Positions 38,240 to 47,711 are shown, counted from the stretch's first letter. The stretch is 64,000 bases of DNA from Lactarius indigo (GCA_025766275.1 JAFKAC010000014.1:806001-870000); one strand, 5' to 3'. Made by a program: numbers and translations. The notes: generated by a model not told the origin, from the letters alone.

Positions 38240-38960
38240 TGTAACGTTACAGTAGGAACGTTCAGCTCGGCGTGAGCAAGTCTAGTCTTTCTATGTCAAT
38301 GAGCAAGGGTTTAGCCGGTAATGGCAAGTTTTAAGTGGTTAACAAGGATCTCAGAGTATGACACAATACTCAAGATGTGAGTGGAGTTCAAGGGGGTTCA
38401 AGAGGTTCGACGGTTCAGCAAAGGGTTACCCCAAGGGAATGGGAAAACAATGTATACTGTGATGGTAAAGAAGTCGAGTCTAAGGATACAAGCTACCTAG
38501 GGCCACGACTTATATAGAAAAGGGTTTGTTTGTGCGGAACAAACAAATGGCGCAATCCGCAGCAAGCGTGAGAAGTAACACAGCAATCCGCAGCAAGCGT
38601 GAGAAGAAAGTACAGCAATCCGCAGCAGGCACGGGAAAAAGAAGAAAGTGTGCACAGCTATCCGCAGTAAGTGTGAGAAGAAGCGAGGATATAAAAGGCA
38701 AGTGAGACATGTCTCAAAGTTAAAAATAGAAATGAGACACCTGCCATAAAAGGGTGCATTTAGCCCAAGTATAGTAGTAATAAAGACTAATAAGGACAAT
38801 GAGTGTCTCATTGTCTCACTTTGCACTAGGAGAGAATCTTAAGGCTCCTAGTGCGCAGCAAGTCCGAAAAAAGGGAAGCCAAGAAAGGAAAGACCTTCCC
38901 ACGAACGCAAGTGTAAGTAAGAAATTAAAGTAAAGTTGAAAACAAGTCCAGTCTGTAACA
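38240..38960 (-). repeat. 5' LTR of Gypsy-2, with promoter
   Basis: On minus, TATATAAG at 38516-38509 is followed 35 nt from its first base by the predicted transcript start AGACTCGACTT at 38481. The roughly 240-nt leader to the LTR end has no ATG. Confidence 0.9.
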
Positions 38961-39476
38961 ATTTCTGCTGCTGGTGATCGCACGTGAATGACTTCTGGCT
39001 GTTCTGAAATATGCAGGGACTCAGCTCGTTCGATGGTGTATTGTTCGATGGGCCCGACACTCGCAGGTCAGTTTTCTTCGCTATTTTCGTCTTCCTCGGT
39101 TTCCTCGCTGACCGCTTCTCCAGTCGATTGTTCTCGCAGCTGGCCGTCAATAGGGCCCCAGTCGGCTCGTGAATTGAGTTCGCGTGCGTCGATGTCGCAC
39201 TGATATTGTCTTCCCGCTGGTCTGATGACGTCCCAATGATGGTCTATGGGATTCCACGTAATTTCTACCCAGCACAGGTGGTCGAAATTGAACTCAACAG
39301 GTCTGAATCTCGTAGGTCCGTTGAATTCCACAAAGTATCCGGTTTCGTCTCCTCGGTCTCTCCACCTAGCTGCCCCTAAGAATCGGGTTGGTACGTTTCG
39401 ATCTCCTCTTCGGTCTAGATGATAAGGACGGAAGTTCGTCCACTGTTCTCTGGTGTTAACAGTCGCCACAATGAAT

Positions 39477-39487
39477 ATCTTGGTCTT
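39477..39487 (-). promoter_or_regulatory. Predicted self-priming primer-binding site, Gypsy-1
   Basis: Two nt inside the 5' LTR the minus strand reads AAGACCAAGAT, exactly complementary to the predicted first 11 nt of the transcript (39703-39693). This is the arrangement known from Tf1, where the transcript 5' end primes reverse transcription. Confidence 0.75.
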
Positions 39488-39489
39488 AA

Positions 39490-39955
39490 TGTAACGCCGT
39501 CACAACGTTAGCTCGACTTGAGCTCGATTTAAGGCAACTCCTATGACTTAGCTGATCACGCGCGGAGGCGTATGGCTCGAAGGCGGGTTCTAGATGTGCG
39601 CAGACACTAGGATCTTGATAAGGCTTCTTCCTACTTAGCGGAAGGCGCGTCTTTAGAGAAGAGAATGAAAGAAGCTCGAGTGACGATTGAAGAAGACCAA
39701 GATGGCGTATCTTGGTCTTCCGCAGCTACCTTAAATACAAGAAGAGCAGGCTTTCAAGCGCTGCTATGAGTCACCGTAACGTAGCGTCCAACGTATCGCG
39801 TAAGTACCGCAATCCTAATACTACTACTACCTGTATCAGGATCGAGTCATCCTTCAACACCTAACTCCTATCGTAAACCCCGAGTCCGTGACTAATATAC
39901 CTTACAGCCGTAGCCACAACCGGTACAGTAAGGGTCCAACGCGAGAACCGTAACA
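39490..39955 (-). repeat. 5' LTR of Gypsy-1, with promoter
   Basis: 466 bp. On minus, TATTTAA at 39737-39731 lies about 34 nt before a predicted transcript start at 39703 (ATCTTGGTCTT). The start region can fold back: its 11 nt are preceded, after a 5-nt spacer, by the exact complement (39709-39719). Confidence 0.9.
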
Positions 39956-41958
39956 CTCCCTCCCAGATCCTTCAATGAGCTTTTCTTCATCCTCTATACA
40001 GCAGCTTCGCATAGGCCGTGAGACCTCCAGAAGTCGTTGGAGACTGAAATAGTGGCATGTCCATCGGGTGAGGTTGGGGAGGATGAGTGCGTAAAAGGTG
40101 CCTTGAAAACTCATTATTTGACGAGTCCGCAGCAGGCCAAGTGGGACGCTATGGCTATTGAACCACTTAATGACCTCCAATGCCTGTGGGACGTATTCCA
40201 CGAAAGGTGTTTTGAGCTTCAGATAGCCGCCAACCATGAGGTTTATCTGGTGTGCCCAACATAATATCACGATTAAGTCTGGTCTGAATGTGAGCAGAAG
40301 CCGGCGCATCCTCCTTCCATCACCGCCATCATCTGTAACCCATGCGATTATCACCACTCCATACTTGTTTTTAACGTAGAGGATGTCATCAAGTACAAGT
40401 TTCAAGAGGTTGTCACCTGTCTTCCTGTTGGCTGAAATGTCATGTGTTCGGATGAGGAAAGGCTATTGAAGGATGGTATTAGACCTCAAAGACTCGAACA
40501 AATATCCAACTTACTTCGTAATCAACGGTAACCATGGACGCTACAACTGATGCCTTGGCAATATTCTTCCAACCGTCACATTGACCTGTTGCGATCTTGC
40601 CATCCAGCTTTGACTTCAGGTGATTTTCAACACGTTCCACCTCTTTATCGAGAAACCTTCCACTCAATGCTCTTCGGTCTGGTATGTGTGCTGCGGGAAT
40701 ATATTTTGCAATAAATTTTGCCATTTCCAGGTCACTGGCTGCATTGAAAGGGATACCTGCGGAAATCCATGCCCGAAGCATATCTTGTGAAAACTCAACC
40801 TGGCGCTCAGCTGTCCACACTTCATTTATCTTCTGTCGCTTGGGCACTCTTGCAGCTCCCCAGGGACTAGCAGGTGATGTCGGCACAATTTGGTGACCAT
40901 GTATCCGTGTTCGAAAGGGGGTAATAGGGGTCCTGCCACCTATGGAACTGGCCGCTCCTCTGCACTGAACTCTTGAAGATGTGGCCATGCGAGTCTCTTT
41001 TCCTGCCTGCTTCTCATCCTGGGCACGTTTCCTAATGTCTGGGCTGACCAAAGGACATTTGATTAGGTGTGGAACCATTGTTTTAGCTGGTTTACCCTGC
41101 ATTGGCGGCACAAGTTGTTGGGCTTATTTACTTGTGAGTCCAATATCCATCTCTGATGTTTATGCCTAGCTTACCTGCACTGTATAGCTCCTGTTCTGTC
41201 CTTTTCTCACCGATGACACCATTTGCACTGACAGATCGAACCTCTGCCCTTACGAGCTCTGAAACTTTGAGTGCAAGGCATCCTGAGCACCATGCGTTGA
41301 AGTCACTTTTGTTCTCCTTGTATAAGTTGTTGTCAGTAACAAAATAGTCCCAGCACCAGTGTTTGCGGGTCATAGTTGCTGCAGGGTGTGTCCAGGGAGG
41401 GATACAAACACGGTGTCTTCACCAAATTAAATTCTACTAGTGATTTAGGTTACGGGATTCAAGACAGGATTCATCAATGTATTTATTTGAGTCCCATTTG
41501 ATTTATTGGTCCGACCCTAGTGACCGGCCACAGACCACATGGTCTAGATTGACCGACCACCGACCACCGACCATTGTTGACCTTGGTCGCTCCGACCTTG
41601 ACAACACTGCCTACGCGAGGTACTACATCGCCACCAGCACACCACTAGTGTGGAAGGACATCGCAACTTTGCTCGGGAAGACCCTCAAGCGGATGGGAAA
41701 GATAGAAGATGCAACGCCGCAGAGTATTTTCGTCGCTGATCTCCCGTCTGGATCTGCTGAGTGCGTGTGGCTTCCCCCTACTCTCTCGCCTCGCGTTTTT
41801 ACGCTATTTATAGACTCCCAGTGTTTATCGGCGCAAGTCAGAATGTCCAGGGAGAGCGCGCCAAGGCTTTGGGGTGGAATCCTCGTCACGTAGCATTGGA
41901 GAAGTGGGTGGACGAGGGCGTCAAGGTTGCGCTCGAGGTCTTACCGAAAAACCAATGA

Positions 41959-42463
41959 TCCCTAGTAGTTGCATGGTGTGTGTGTCGATCGCCGAAAATT
42001 GCGAAGCAAACCGTCTACTGTACGATATAAAGGCCTAGGTGTCCCAGATGATCGATGAACCATTACTATGCTCTGTACGGTTTTATTCGTGTCACGAAGC
42101 CAAATTTGATTCTGCCACCAACACTCCGCCAGCCAGCGCCGTACGGGCCGGATCGATACCATCGCACCCGAGAACCGTGAACATAGTAGCTTTACTCTCA
42201 CGCAGTAAGACCGGGATGGCCGACATATCGCAGACATCAATTTGAAAAGCACCCGTTCAGGCAGAGACTGACAAAACTTGAAGTCAAACCCCTCAGATTT
42301 TCACCGAATGGTCACCGCTTTGCGCCTTGTTATCCCCAATGCGGAATCTGAGTAGAACAATAATGGTGGGACCTGAGGTTCAGGGTGATTTCATTCCTCT
42401 CTCTCTATATATAAGTTGATTGACCCTCGCCCTTTCCCATTCATCCAAATAGGTCTGTAAACT
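41959..42463. other. Intergenic between NmrA-like genes A and B
   Basis: Contains gene B's promoter: TATATATAAG at 42406-42415, 49 bp upstream of the ATG. Nothing else recognised. Confidence 0.6.
42406..42415 (+). promoter_or_regulatory. TATA box of NmrA-like gene B
   Basis: TATATATAAG preceded by a CT-rich tract, at normal distance from the ATG at 42464. Confidence 0.65.
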
Positions 42464-43827
42464 ATGCCCACCGTATTCTACCTTGGCGCGACAGGTTACA
42501 TCGGAGGTTCGTACAGCCGCGTATCTGCAGGCGTGGCGCCACGAGAGCATCAGTGTCTCACTTTCAGTCTCGCTTAGGCACTGTGCTCGCTGACCTACTT
42601 AAGATCTACCCGGATCTCAAAGTCACTGCACTAGTGCGCAACCCTGCGCACATCGATGCGATCCGCGGTCTAGGCGTAGAGGTCGTCCAGGGCACCTTCA
42701 GCGACACCGATCTCATCACCTCCCATGCCCGCAAGGCGGACATCACTGTCAATACGGCTGACGCCGACGACGTGGCGCTCACCACCGCCATTCTGGCAGG
42801 GCACAAGGCGCGCGTCGAAGAGGACAAGCAGTCCCCGGCCGTCTTGTTGCACACGAGTGGGGTGGCGGTATTCTTGGATAACGGGACGGAAGGGAAGCAC
42901 GACCCAAACAGCAAACTCTGGAATGTACGTCCGTTTTTTTTTTTGGTCCGGTTCGACAAAGAGCTCATCTCTCGTTGTACGCCGGACAGGACGGGGACGA
43001 AGCGGATATTCGCGCGATCACCCCGCAGATGTTGCATGGGCAAGTGGACGCACCGTATGTTCCTCTTGTGATTTGGTGTGTCTGCGCGTACTCAAACGAG
43101 CACACCGCTACTGCTTAGGATTTTGCGCGCTTCGGAAGAAGGCTACACGGAGTCGTACATCATTTGCCCCGCCGCGATCGTTGGTCCGTCGACAGGGCCC
43201 GTCCCGACGGCGTCGACTTTCTTCCATTTCATGACGCAGCTCGCACTCGGGTTCAAAAAGGCCATCTACGTTGGGGAGGGCTCCAACATCTTCTACGCGG
43301 TATGCGGTCCTTCCGAATCTCCGTTCTTCCCCAAAGCTATTCGTCGTCGCGGGCAATACTGATATGATCATCTTAGGTGCGCCTGGATGATCTCGTCGAC
43401 CTCTACAGGCGTGTCTTTGCACGCATCATAGGCCGCGATGATGCTAAGGCGAGCCCGTACGCGAGATACTACATTGCCGTCAGCACACCACTGTCGTGGA
43501 AGGTTATCATGACCGCATTCGGTAGCATCCTTGCGCGCAAAGGAAAACTGGAAGACGCCACAGCACATAGTATCTCCTTGTCTGAAGTCCCCTTTCCGTA
43601 CGTGTAGCGACCCTATGTCCCTGTCCTTGCATTTGCGTCACGCTGACGACGCGTATCTCTCTCACACACACTTCTCCACTCGCAGGGCATCGATCTTCCT
43701 CGGTGCTAGTCAGCACGCTCGGGGAGAGCGCGCCAAGGCCCTGGGATGGGAGCCGCGGCCAGTGGTGTTGGAAGACTGGGTGGAAGGGGGGATTTCTGCC
43801 TCGTTGGAAAAGCTACAACAAAAATAA
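42464..43827 (+). CDS. NmrA-like NAD(P)-binding oxidoreductase, gene B (intact)
   Basis: Six exons: 42464-42506, 42578-42924, 42990-43054, 43119-43299, 43377-43597, 43686-43827; 999 nt, 332 residues, all phases consistent. The Rossmann motif GATGYIGG (GxxGxxG) lies at residues 8-15. Further landmarks: TALVRNPAHIDAI, VEVVQGTFSD, ADITVNTADADD, LLHTSGVAV, YTESYIICPAAIVGPSTGP, YVGEGSNIFYAVRLDDLVDL and the C-terminal RGERAKALGWEPRP block, typical of NmrA/epimerase-like reductases. Exon structure matches genes A and C. Probably a cytosolic NAD(P)H-dependent reductase or redox sensor; the substrate is not predictable. It is the only one of the three that looks undamaged. Confidence 0.88.
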
Positions 43828-44122
43828 TAGTTATCACTCTTCGTACCAATAGTGTTTGTTTTGGGATTCCGAGATTTTTTTTCTGGAAATAGTGGGTAAG
43901 CCGTTTGTCATCTGTTACGAGCCCAGGAAGACACATCTCACCTTCTGACGCGCTGTCATTGGTAAAACAAAAAGAGTCCGGGCGCAACTGATGGCGAACT
44001 TGCTTGAACTGCGTCCGTGCTGACCGAAGACTGACTAAACCAGCGCACATGTGGGATCCCCAATAGCCCAATGTATAAATGACACCGTGGGACTGATTGT
44101 AATCCGCAAGTCCATCAGAACA

Positions 44123-46103
44123 ATGACCACCGTGTTTTTCCTTGGAGCGACGGGCTACATCGGCGGTGCGTGCGCATCAACGTCATCGGACCGGGCTCTC
44201 CGTCCTACGCGGCAACTCATTTTCTTTTTTTTTTGCCACAGGCGCCGTCCTCAGCGCACTCGTCAAGGTGCACCCCACGCTGTCCGTCACCGCGCTCGTG
44301 CGCCGGTCAGAGGCAATCGAACGCGTGACTGCGCTGGGCCCGCACATGCGCGTAGTCGAGGGGTCCTTCACCGACGCGCACGGCTTGGAGCTCGTCGAGC
44401 GGCACGCGCGCGCAGCGGACGTCGTCGTCAATGCGGCCTGCTCGGATAATCTCGCGCTACTTTCGGCGATCCTAGCGGGCCAGCGCAAGCGCGTGGAAGT
44501 GGACGCAAGGCCGCGCGGCGCGCTCGTACACACGAGCGGCGGGGCGATATCGCTGGACCCGTCGCGTGCGGGGGCGTACGAGCTCAATGGAGAGGTCTGG
44601 AACGTACGTAGTTGCCGCTTTTTGGTGCACGGATAACGGACGCGAGGTTCGGACTTTAGGACAGCAACCCGGTGGATGTGCACGCTCTCACTACGAGCAT
44701 GGTTCAAGGCCAGGTCGACATCCCGTGCGTATTCATTATTGACGCTCGTCTATCGCCGCTCCCGATCTGATTCGAGCTAACGTCCCTTCCGACGTTTTGG
44801 ATCGAAGGGTCTTGCAAGCCGGGGAAGAAGGCTACGTCGAGACTCACATCATCTTCCCTGGCGGAATAGTCGGAGAAGCACATGGGCCCGTGCTTGCAGG
44901 GTCGGTCTTCCTCAAGCTCTTAATTCAGCTCGCGACAGAGCGCCAGCGCGCATGCTACTTTGGCGAGGGTACCAACATGCTCTATCTGGTACGTCTCATA
45001 GCCCAACCGCATCCCTGACGCACTTTGGTCGCCGGCTTAACGAGGCTGCCTGACAGGCCGACGTCAATGACCTCGCCGGTCTTTATCTACGCGTTTTCGA
45101 TCGCGTTCTGACCGGCGCGGACAAGGACGCGAGTCCGTACGAACGATACTATTTTGGCGCGGTCAACGCGTTGTCATTCAAGACTATCATGACGGCGATC
45201 GGAGAGTCTCTCGCTCGCCGCACGCTGCTAGAAGATGGCACACCAGAGTCGATAGCCGTCGACCAGGTCCCAGATCCGTGGGTGCCTCCTTACCCTCCGC
45301 GGTTGTGATGCTGATCAGCACGGACCACTACAAAGTTTCTCCCCCATGTGGGCTGCCACGCAGCGGCTGGAACCAACACGGGGTAAGAGAATTGGTTGGG
45401 ACCCTGGGTCAGTAGACATAAGGGAATTCCTGAATGAGTCTATTGACGCTGCGTTGGATACAATACATCGGAAACTGTGAAGTGGGAGTCTCTCGTGTAA
45501 GGTAATTGTACGACTCGCCGCGTTGGTGAGCTCTCGTGGACGATCATGGTTTTGGTTATATGTCGTATAGCGTATCTCAGGCAAAGACATAAATGAAAAG
45601 GACTTGCTCGGGGCGACCTTAAGCGAACGTGAAGGCTAGAAGACGGCGTGGCGCAGAGCACCCCCGTGTATGCCCTCTGGTAGGTGTGCGTGTGCTGTTG
45701 CGTCACTCTCCCACCTTGTATCTTTATACTTTCTATAGAGCGTCGATACGGGCCATCGAACACTCAATCGTGTCGGCACGCTACGGGTGCAACACATTCC
45801 GCTCCCCGGCGGTGGGCGATATTCTTCGGTCCGGTCCAATGCGTACGTATGTATTTGTTCTCACTAACACTCACGGGCATGACCGCATGATACACGGCCG
45901 GCTCCGGATCGACGTATAGTACGTATTTAATTTGACCCTTGGTGCTCGCTTCTCCCGATCAGATTGAACTGCGCCCTTTTGTACATCGGATCCTGCAAGG
46001 GAGCGAGGCGAGGGAGGTTGTGTTAAGGCTTCCCTGGCGGCCTGCTCGGGTGCCTCTTCGCAGAGTGCTGGAAGAGGGGACATCAAAGTCGATCATGCTT
46101 TAA
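44123..46103 (+). CDS. NmrA-like NAD(P)-binding oxidoreductase, gene C, damaged 3' end
   Basis: Exons 1-5 (44123-44165, 44242-44603, 44660-44724, 44808-44988, 45057-45277) are intact and colinear with gene B; exons 3, 4 and 5 have identical lengths (65, 181, 221 nt). The Rossmann motif GATGYIGG is present. Exon 6 does not follow directly. A matching segment (YIGSCKGAR, later RVLEEGTSKS) begins at 45963 after an AG, separated by DNA that looks inserted into intron 5. Exon 6 contains a frameshift: as read it stops at 46024-46026, while the shifted frame runs to TAA at 46101-46103. The protein may still be made with an altered last 25 residues or so. Confidence 0.65.
45319..45962. other. Possible insertion in the last intron of gene C
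   Basis: About 640 bp lie between two copies of GATCAG (45313-45318 and 45957-45962). Joining them leaves an ordinary intron of about 42 nt ending ...GCTGATCAG before exon 6. No terminal inverted repeats or coding sequence were recognised inside. Confidence 0.4.
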
Positions 46104-46377
46104 CGTGCGTAGCTCGGGTCCGTATGTGCCGACCCTCTTTGCGATTGTGTGACTTGATCCACCTGAGCAATTGATAAGGAAGCTTCTAAACGAGTTTTTG
46201 GCGCTACGTTACATTGAAAGTTGCTGCAGAATCGTTGAATAACGTGTAAGCTCTCTAGGTGGTCGTAGTCCAACGATGCCATGTCCCTCCGCGCACCCCA
46301 GAAAGAAAGAAAAAAGAAGGAGAACGCGACAGAGGACCGGGTTGATCGACTTCCGAATGCCAACTGGTTGCCGAGTG

Positions 46378-47304
46378 TCAGTGGTACTCTCGCACTCGCC
46401 CTCCCGGCCAATTTATGCCCCCTGGACCAACGACCCGCATCTCGACCTCGTCGAACACCGCAACAACCCGAACTATGCTGAAGCCGAGGGCGGTAAACAG
46501 CGCGATGCTGCGTGCGTTGCTCGCGCCGATGCGCGCCACGAAGGATTCCGTCCGGATGCTGAGCGTGTCACGTGCGTAGGACAGGAGAAGCGCGAGAGCC
46601 GCATGTGCGCGGCGCTGTCCTCGGTACGCAGGCTCTGTAGTCAGAGGTCTCCTTCAGCGCCGGGGGAGTAGAAAGGAGAGTTGGGTGGTGAATTGTAGCG
46701 GGCGCACCGGCAATCATCACCTCACACTCGACCTCAAACTCGGGGTCATCGCGCTGGTGCTTGAAGAAAAGGTTCACGTCGCCGATCATGGGCAGTGCCC
46801 TGATGTCGTCGTTCGTGAGTTGGGATTCGGTGTCGTCATCGGGGACGCCGCGTTCCAGTGGGCGAGCGAGCACGATGAAGGTGAGTTCTGGGGCTCGTGC
46901 TAGATACATGCTACATGCGCCGTTGTGATAGCCCACGCACTGTCCTCGTCTTCTTGCCAGCTTCCTGTTCCACGCGTGGTTTAAGCTTACAGGTCGGGGA
47001 ACCAGAAGGGAGAATGCTCACGTTGCATTGCATATTCCTCCTCCAGTGTGAGCTCTTCGCTCGCAGTGAGGTCACGTAATTCCGTGCTTTGCATCCATGC
47101 ATGATACGTCTGTCTCGGGGGTCGATCAGATATCCTAGGAGGGGCATCTATATGCTAATTGTGAGAGCAGACCTCTACATGCTCTGCACTACACTAGCCA
47201 TGGTAGGTCATAGGTGGCGGTTTTGAGTCTGGTAAGGGCACATACCGATAGGGGACTAGGACGACAGTCTCGCCAACAATCGCTGTGTGTGCATTGACCT
47301 TCAT
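46378..47304 (-). CDS. N-acetyltransferase 9-like protein (GNAT)
   Basis: GCN5-related acetyltransferase resembling NAT9; expected to transfer acetyl from acetyl-CoA to an amine. Exons (minus): 47304-47246, 47188-47173, 47109-47022, 46964-46941, 46887-46708, 46634-46378; 624 nt, 207 residues, a normal family length. Two microexons of 16 and 24 nt are required; both have good splice sites and restore the family sequence (VPYRAEHVETYHAWMQS; QRSWQEDEDKLTFIVLA). Other landmarks: ELRDLTASEELTLEEEYAMQ, MIGDVNLFF, FEVECEVMIAEPAYRG, FVARIGASNARSIALFTALG, FDEVEMR. The acetyl-CoA loop reads AYRGQRRAHAA where I would expect a RxxGxG/A-type loop, so binding may be altered. Start: ATG before KVNAHTAIVGE. 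Substrate unknown. Confidence 0.85.
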
Positions 47305-47711
47305 CGCACAGTTGTGATGCCGGTTGCGGTTCAGGAGAATTGCTTATCTAATATACTAACGACTCGTTCTCTTTCACGACTCTGACATAGCATGAAGCTC
47401 GAAGAGTCGTACACAATGGTCGTACACGGTATGTGTCGACTCGCGTTCCTTGAGTTTATCGAACGTTATCATTATATACTAAAACTACCATGAAATTACA
47501 ATGATTTTACAGAACGCGCCTGTGGGCTCCTAGGATTAGTATCACAGTCGACTGTTAGGATTTTGTGAACACAAACCGTACTCAATGATACCCAATGATC
47601 TGTATATTTTAAACTAGGGGTTATGAGGATATATGATTTTAGGGGTATGGGTAATGAGGGAAGTCAAACCCTGGGATTTCATCTTCGGAGTCCAATACAT
47701 CCACAGCTGGC
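47305..47711. other. Intergenic between MFS gene and NAT9-like gene
   Basis: About 400 bp with nothing coding recognised; contains the upstream region of the NAT9-like gene. Confidence 0.5.

Larger units (their letters stand above)
30968..38960 (-). mobile_element. Ty3/Gypsy chromovirus-type LTR retrotransposon (Gypsy-2), apparently intact
   Basis: 7993 bp. Two 721-bp LTRs (30968-31688 and 38240-38960) that I find identical, flanked by the 5-bp duplication ATTTC (30963-30967 and 38961-38965). Gag and pol are uninterrupted on minus. It lies inside the gag of Gypsy-1. Identical LTRs mean a very recent insertion; this may be a live element. Confidence 0.95.
29480..39469 (-). pseudogene. Gypsy-1 gag, split by Gypsy-2 and stopped by two TGA codons
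   Basis: 5' part 39469-38961, 3' part 30967-29480. The N-terminal block (FRPYHLDRR, DETGYFVEFN, HHWDVIRP) is related to the same block of Gypsy-2 gag. It has no ATG; a GTG at 39469-39467 in the context ATTGTGG is the likely start. After the Gypsy-2 site come Gly/Pro-rich sequence, the retrotransposon gag domain (about 30580-30000), and a CCHC knuckle CYNCNTPGHLS*NC broken by TGA at 29731-29729, where Gypsy-2 has Arg. The first TGA is at 39070-39068. Gag ends at 29480, overlapping pol. Capsid-forming, nucleic-acid-binding protein of the particle. Confidence 0.82.
24263..39955 (-). mobile_element. Ty3/Gypsy chromovirus-type LTR retrotransposon (Gypsy-1), hosting Gypsy-2
   Basis: Two 466-bp LTRs (24263-24728 and 39490-39955), TG...CA ends, flanked by the 5-bp target duplication CTCCC (24258-24262 and 39956-39960). 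The LTRs differ at three positions by my reading, all CG versus CA. Gag and pol run on minus; gag is split by Gypsy-2 between 30967 and 38961. Three in-frame TGA codons (39068, 29729, 27906) make this copy defective. Net length without Gypsy-2 is about 7.7 kb. Confidence 0.93.
22883..41373 (-). pseudogene. hAT transposase, split by Gypsy-1
   Basis: 5' part 41373-39956 (ATG at 41373), 3' part 24262-22883. Order: a BED-like zinc finger with CSGC in exon 1 and HLIKC after an intron; a DUF659/RNase H-like region (CDGWKN, VTDDGGDGRRMRR, CWAHQINL, NLTRWTC); then after Gypsy-1 the insertion-domain segment (CSDLERRWAK, LNPYLRDKYF) and the C-terminal hAT dimerisation region (FAQHILSIVPNSAGCERTFS, KLRNRMA). 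Removing the retroelement and one CTCCC target copy restores an open frame across the junction (LIEGSGREAEKARDII). Apart from that insertion I see no disabling change, so the element was probably intact when hit. Plus-strand gene A lies antisense around it. Confidence 0.88.
22565..41609 (-). mobile_element. hAT-superfamily DNA transposon, interrupted by Gypsy-1
   Basis: Ends CAGTGTTGTCA... and ...TGACAACACTG form short inverted repeats, flanked by the perfect 8-bp duplication CCTACGCG, the hAT signature. Subterminal DNA on both sides is crowded with GGTCGG / CCGACC motifs (22574-22670 and 41510-41600). It encodes one transposase on minus, split by Gypsy-1 at 24258-39960. Without Gypsy-1 the element is about 3.3 kb. 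Confidence 0.92.
21588..41958 (+). pseudogene. NmrA-like NAD(P)-binding oxidoreductase, gene A, split by a nested transposon
   Basis: First of three tandem paralogues. Rossmann-fold protein: FFLGATGYLGG contains GxxGxxG right after the ATG (21588). Exons: 21588-21636 (GC donor, GGCG|GCAAGC), 21697-22043, 22110-22174, 22230-22410, 22478-22564 continued at 41618-41760, and 41814-41958. Exons 2, 3 and 4 are exactly as long as in gene B (347, 65 and 181 nt). Exon 5 breaks at codons S-P-Y-A-R, where a hAT transposon duplicated the 8 bp CCTACGCG (22557-22564 and 41610-41617). With the insert and one target copy removed, the frame is open to the TGA at 41956-41958. The gene thus looks freshly inactivated. 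Substrate unknown. Confidence 0.85.
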
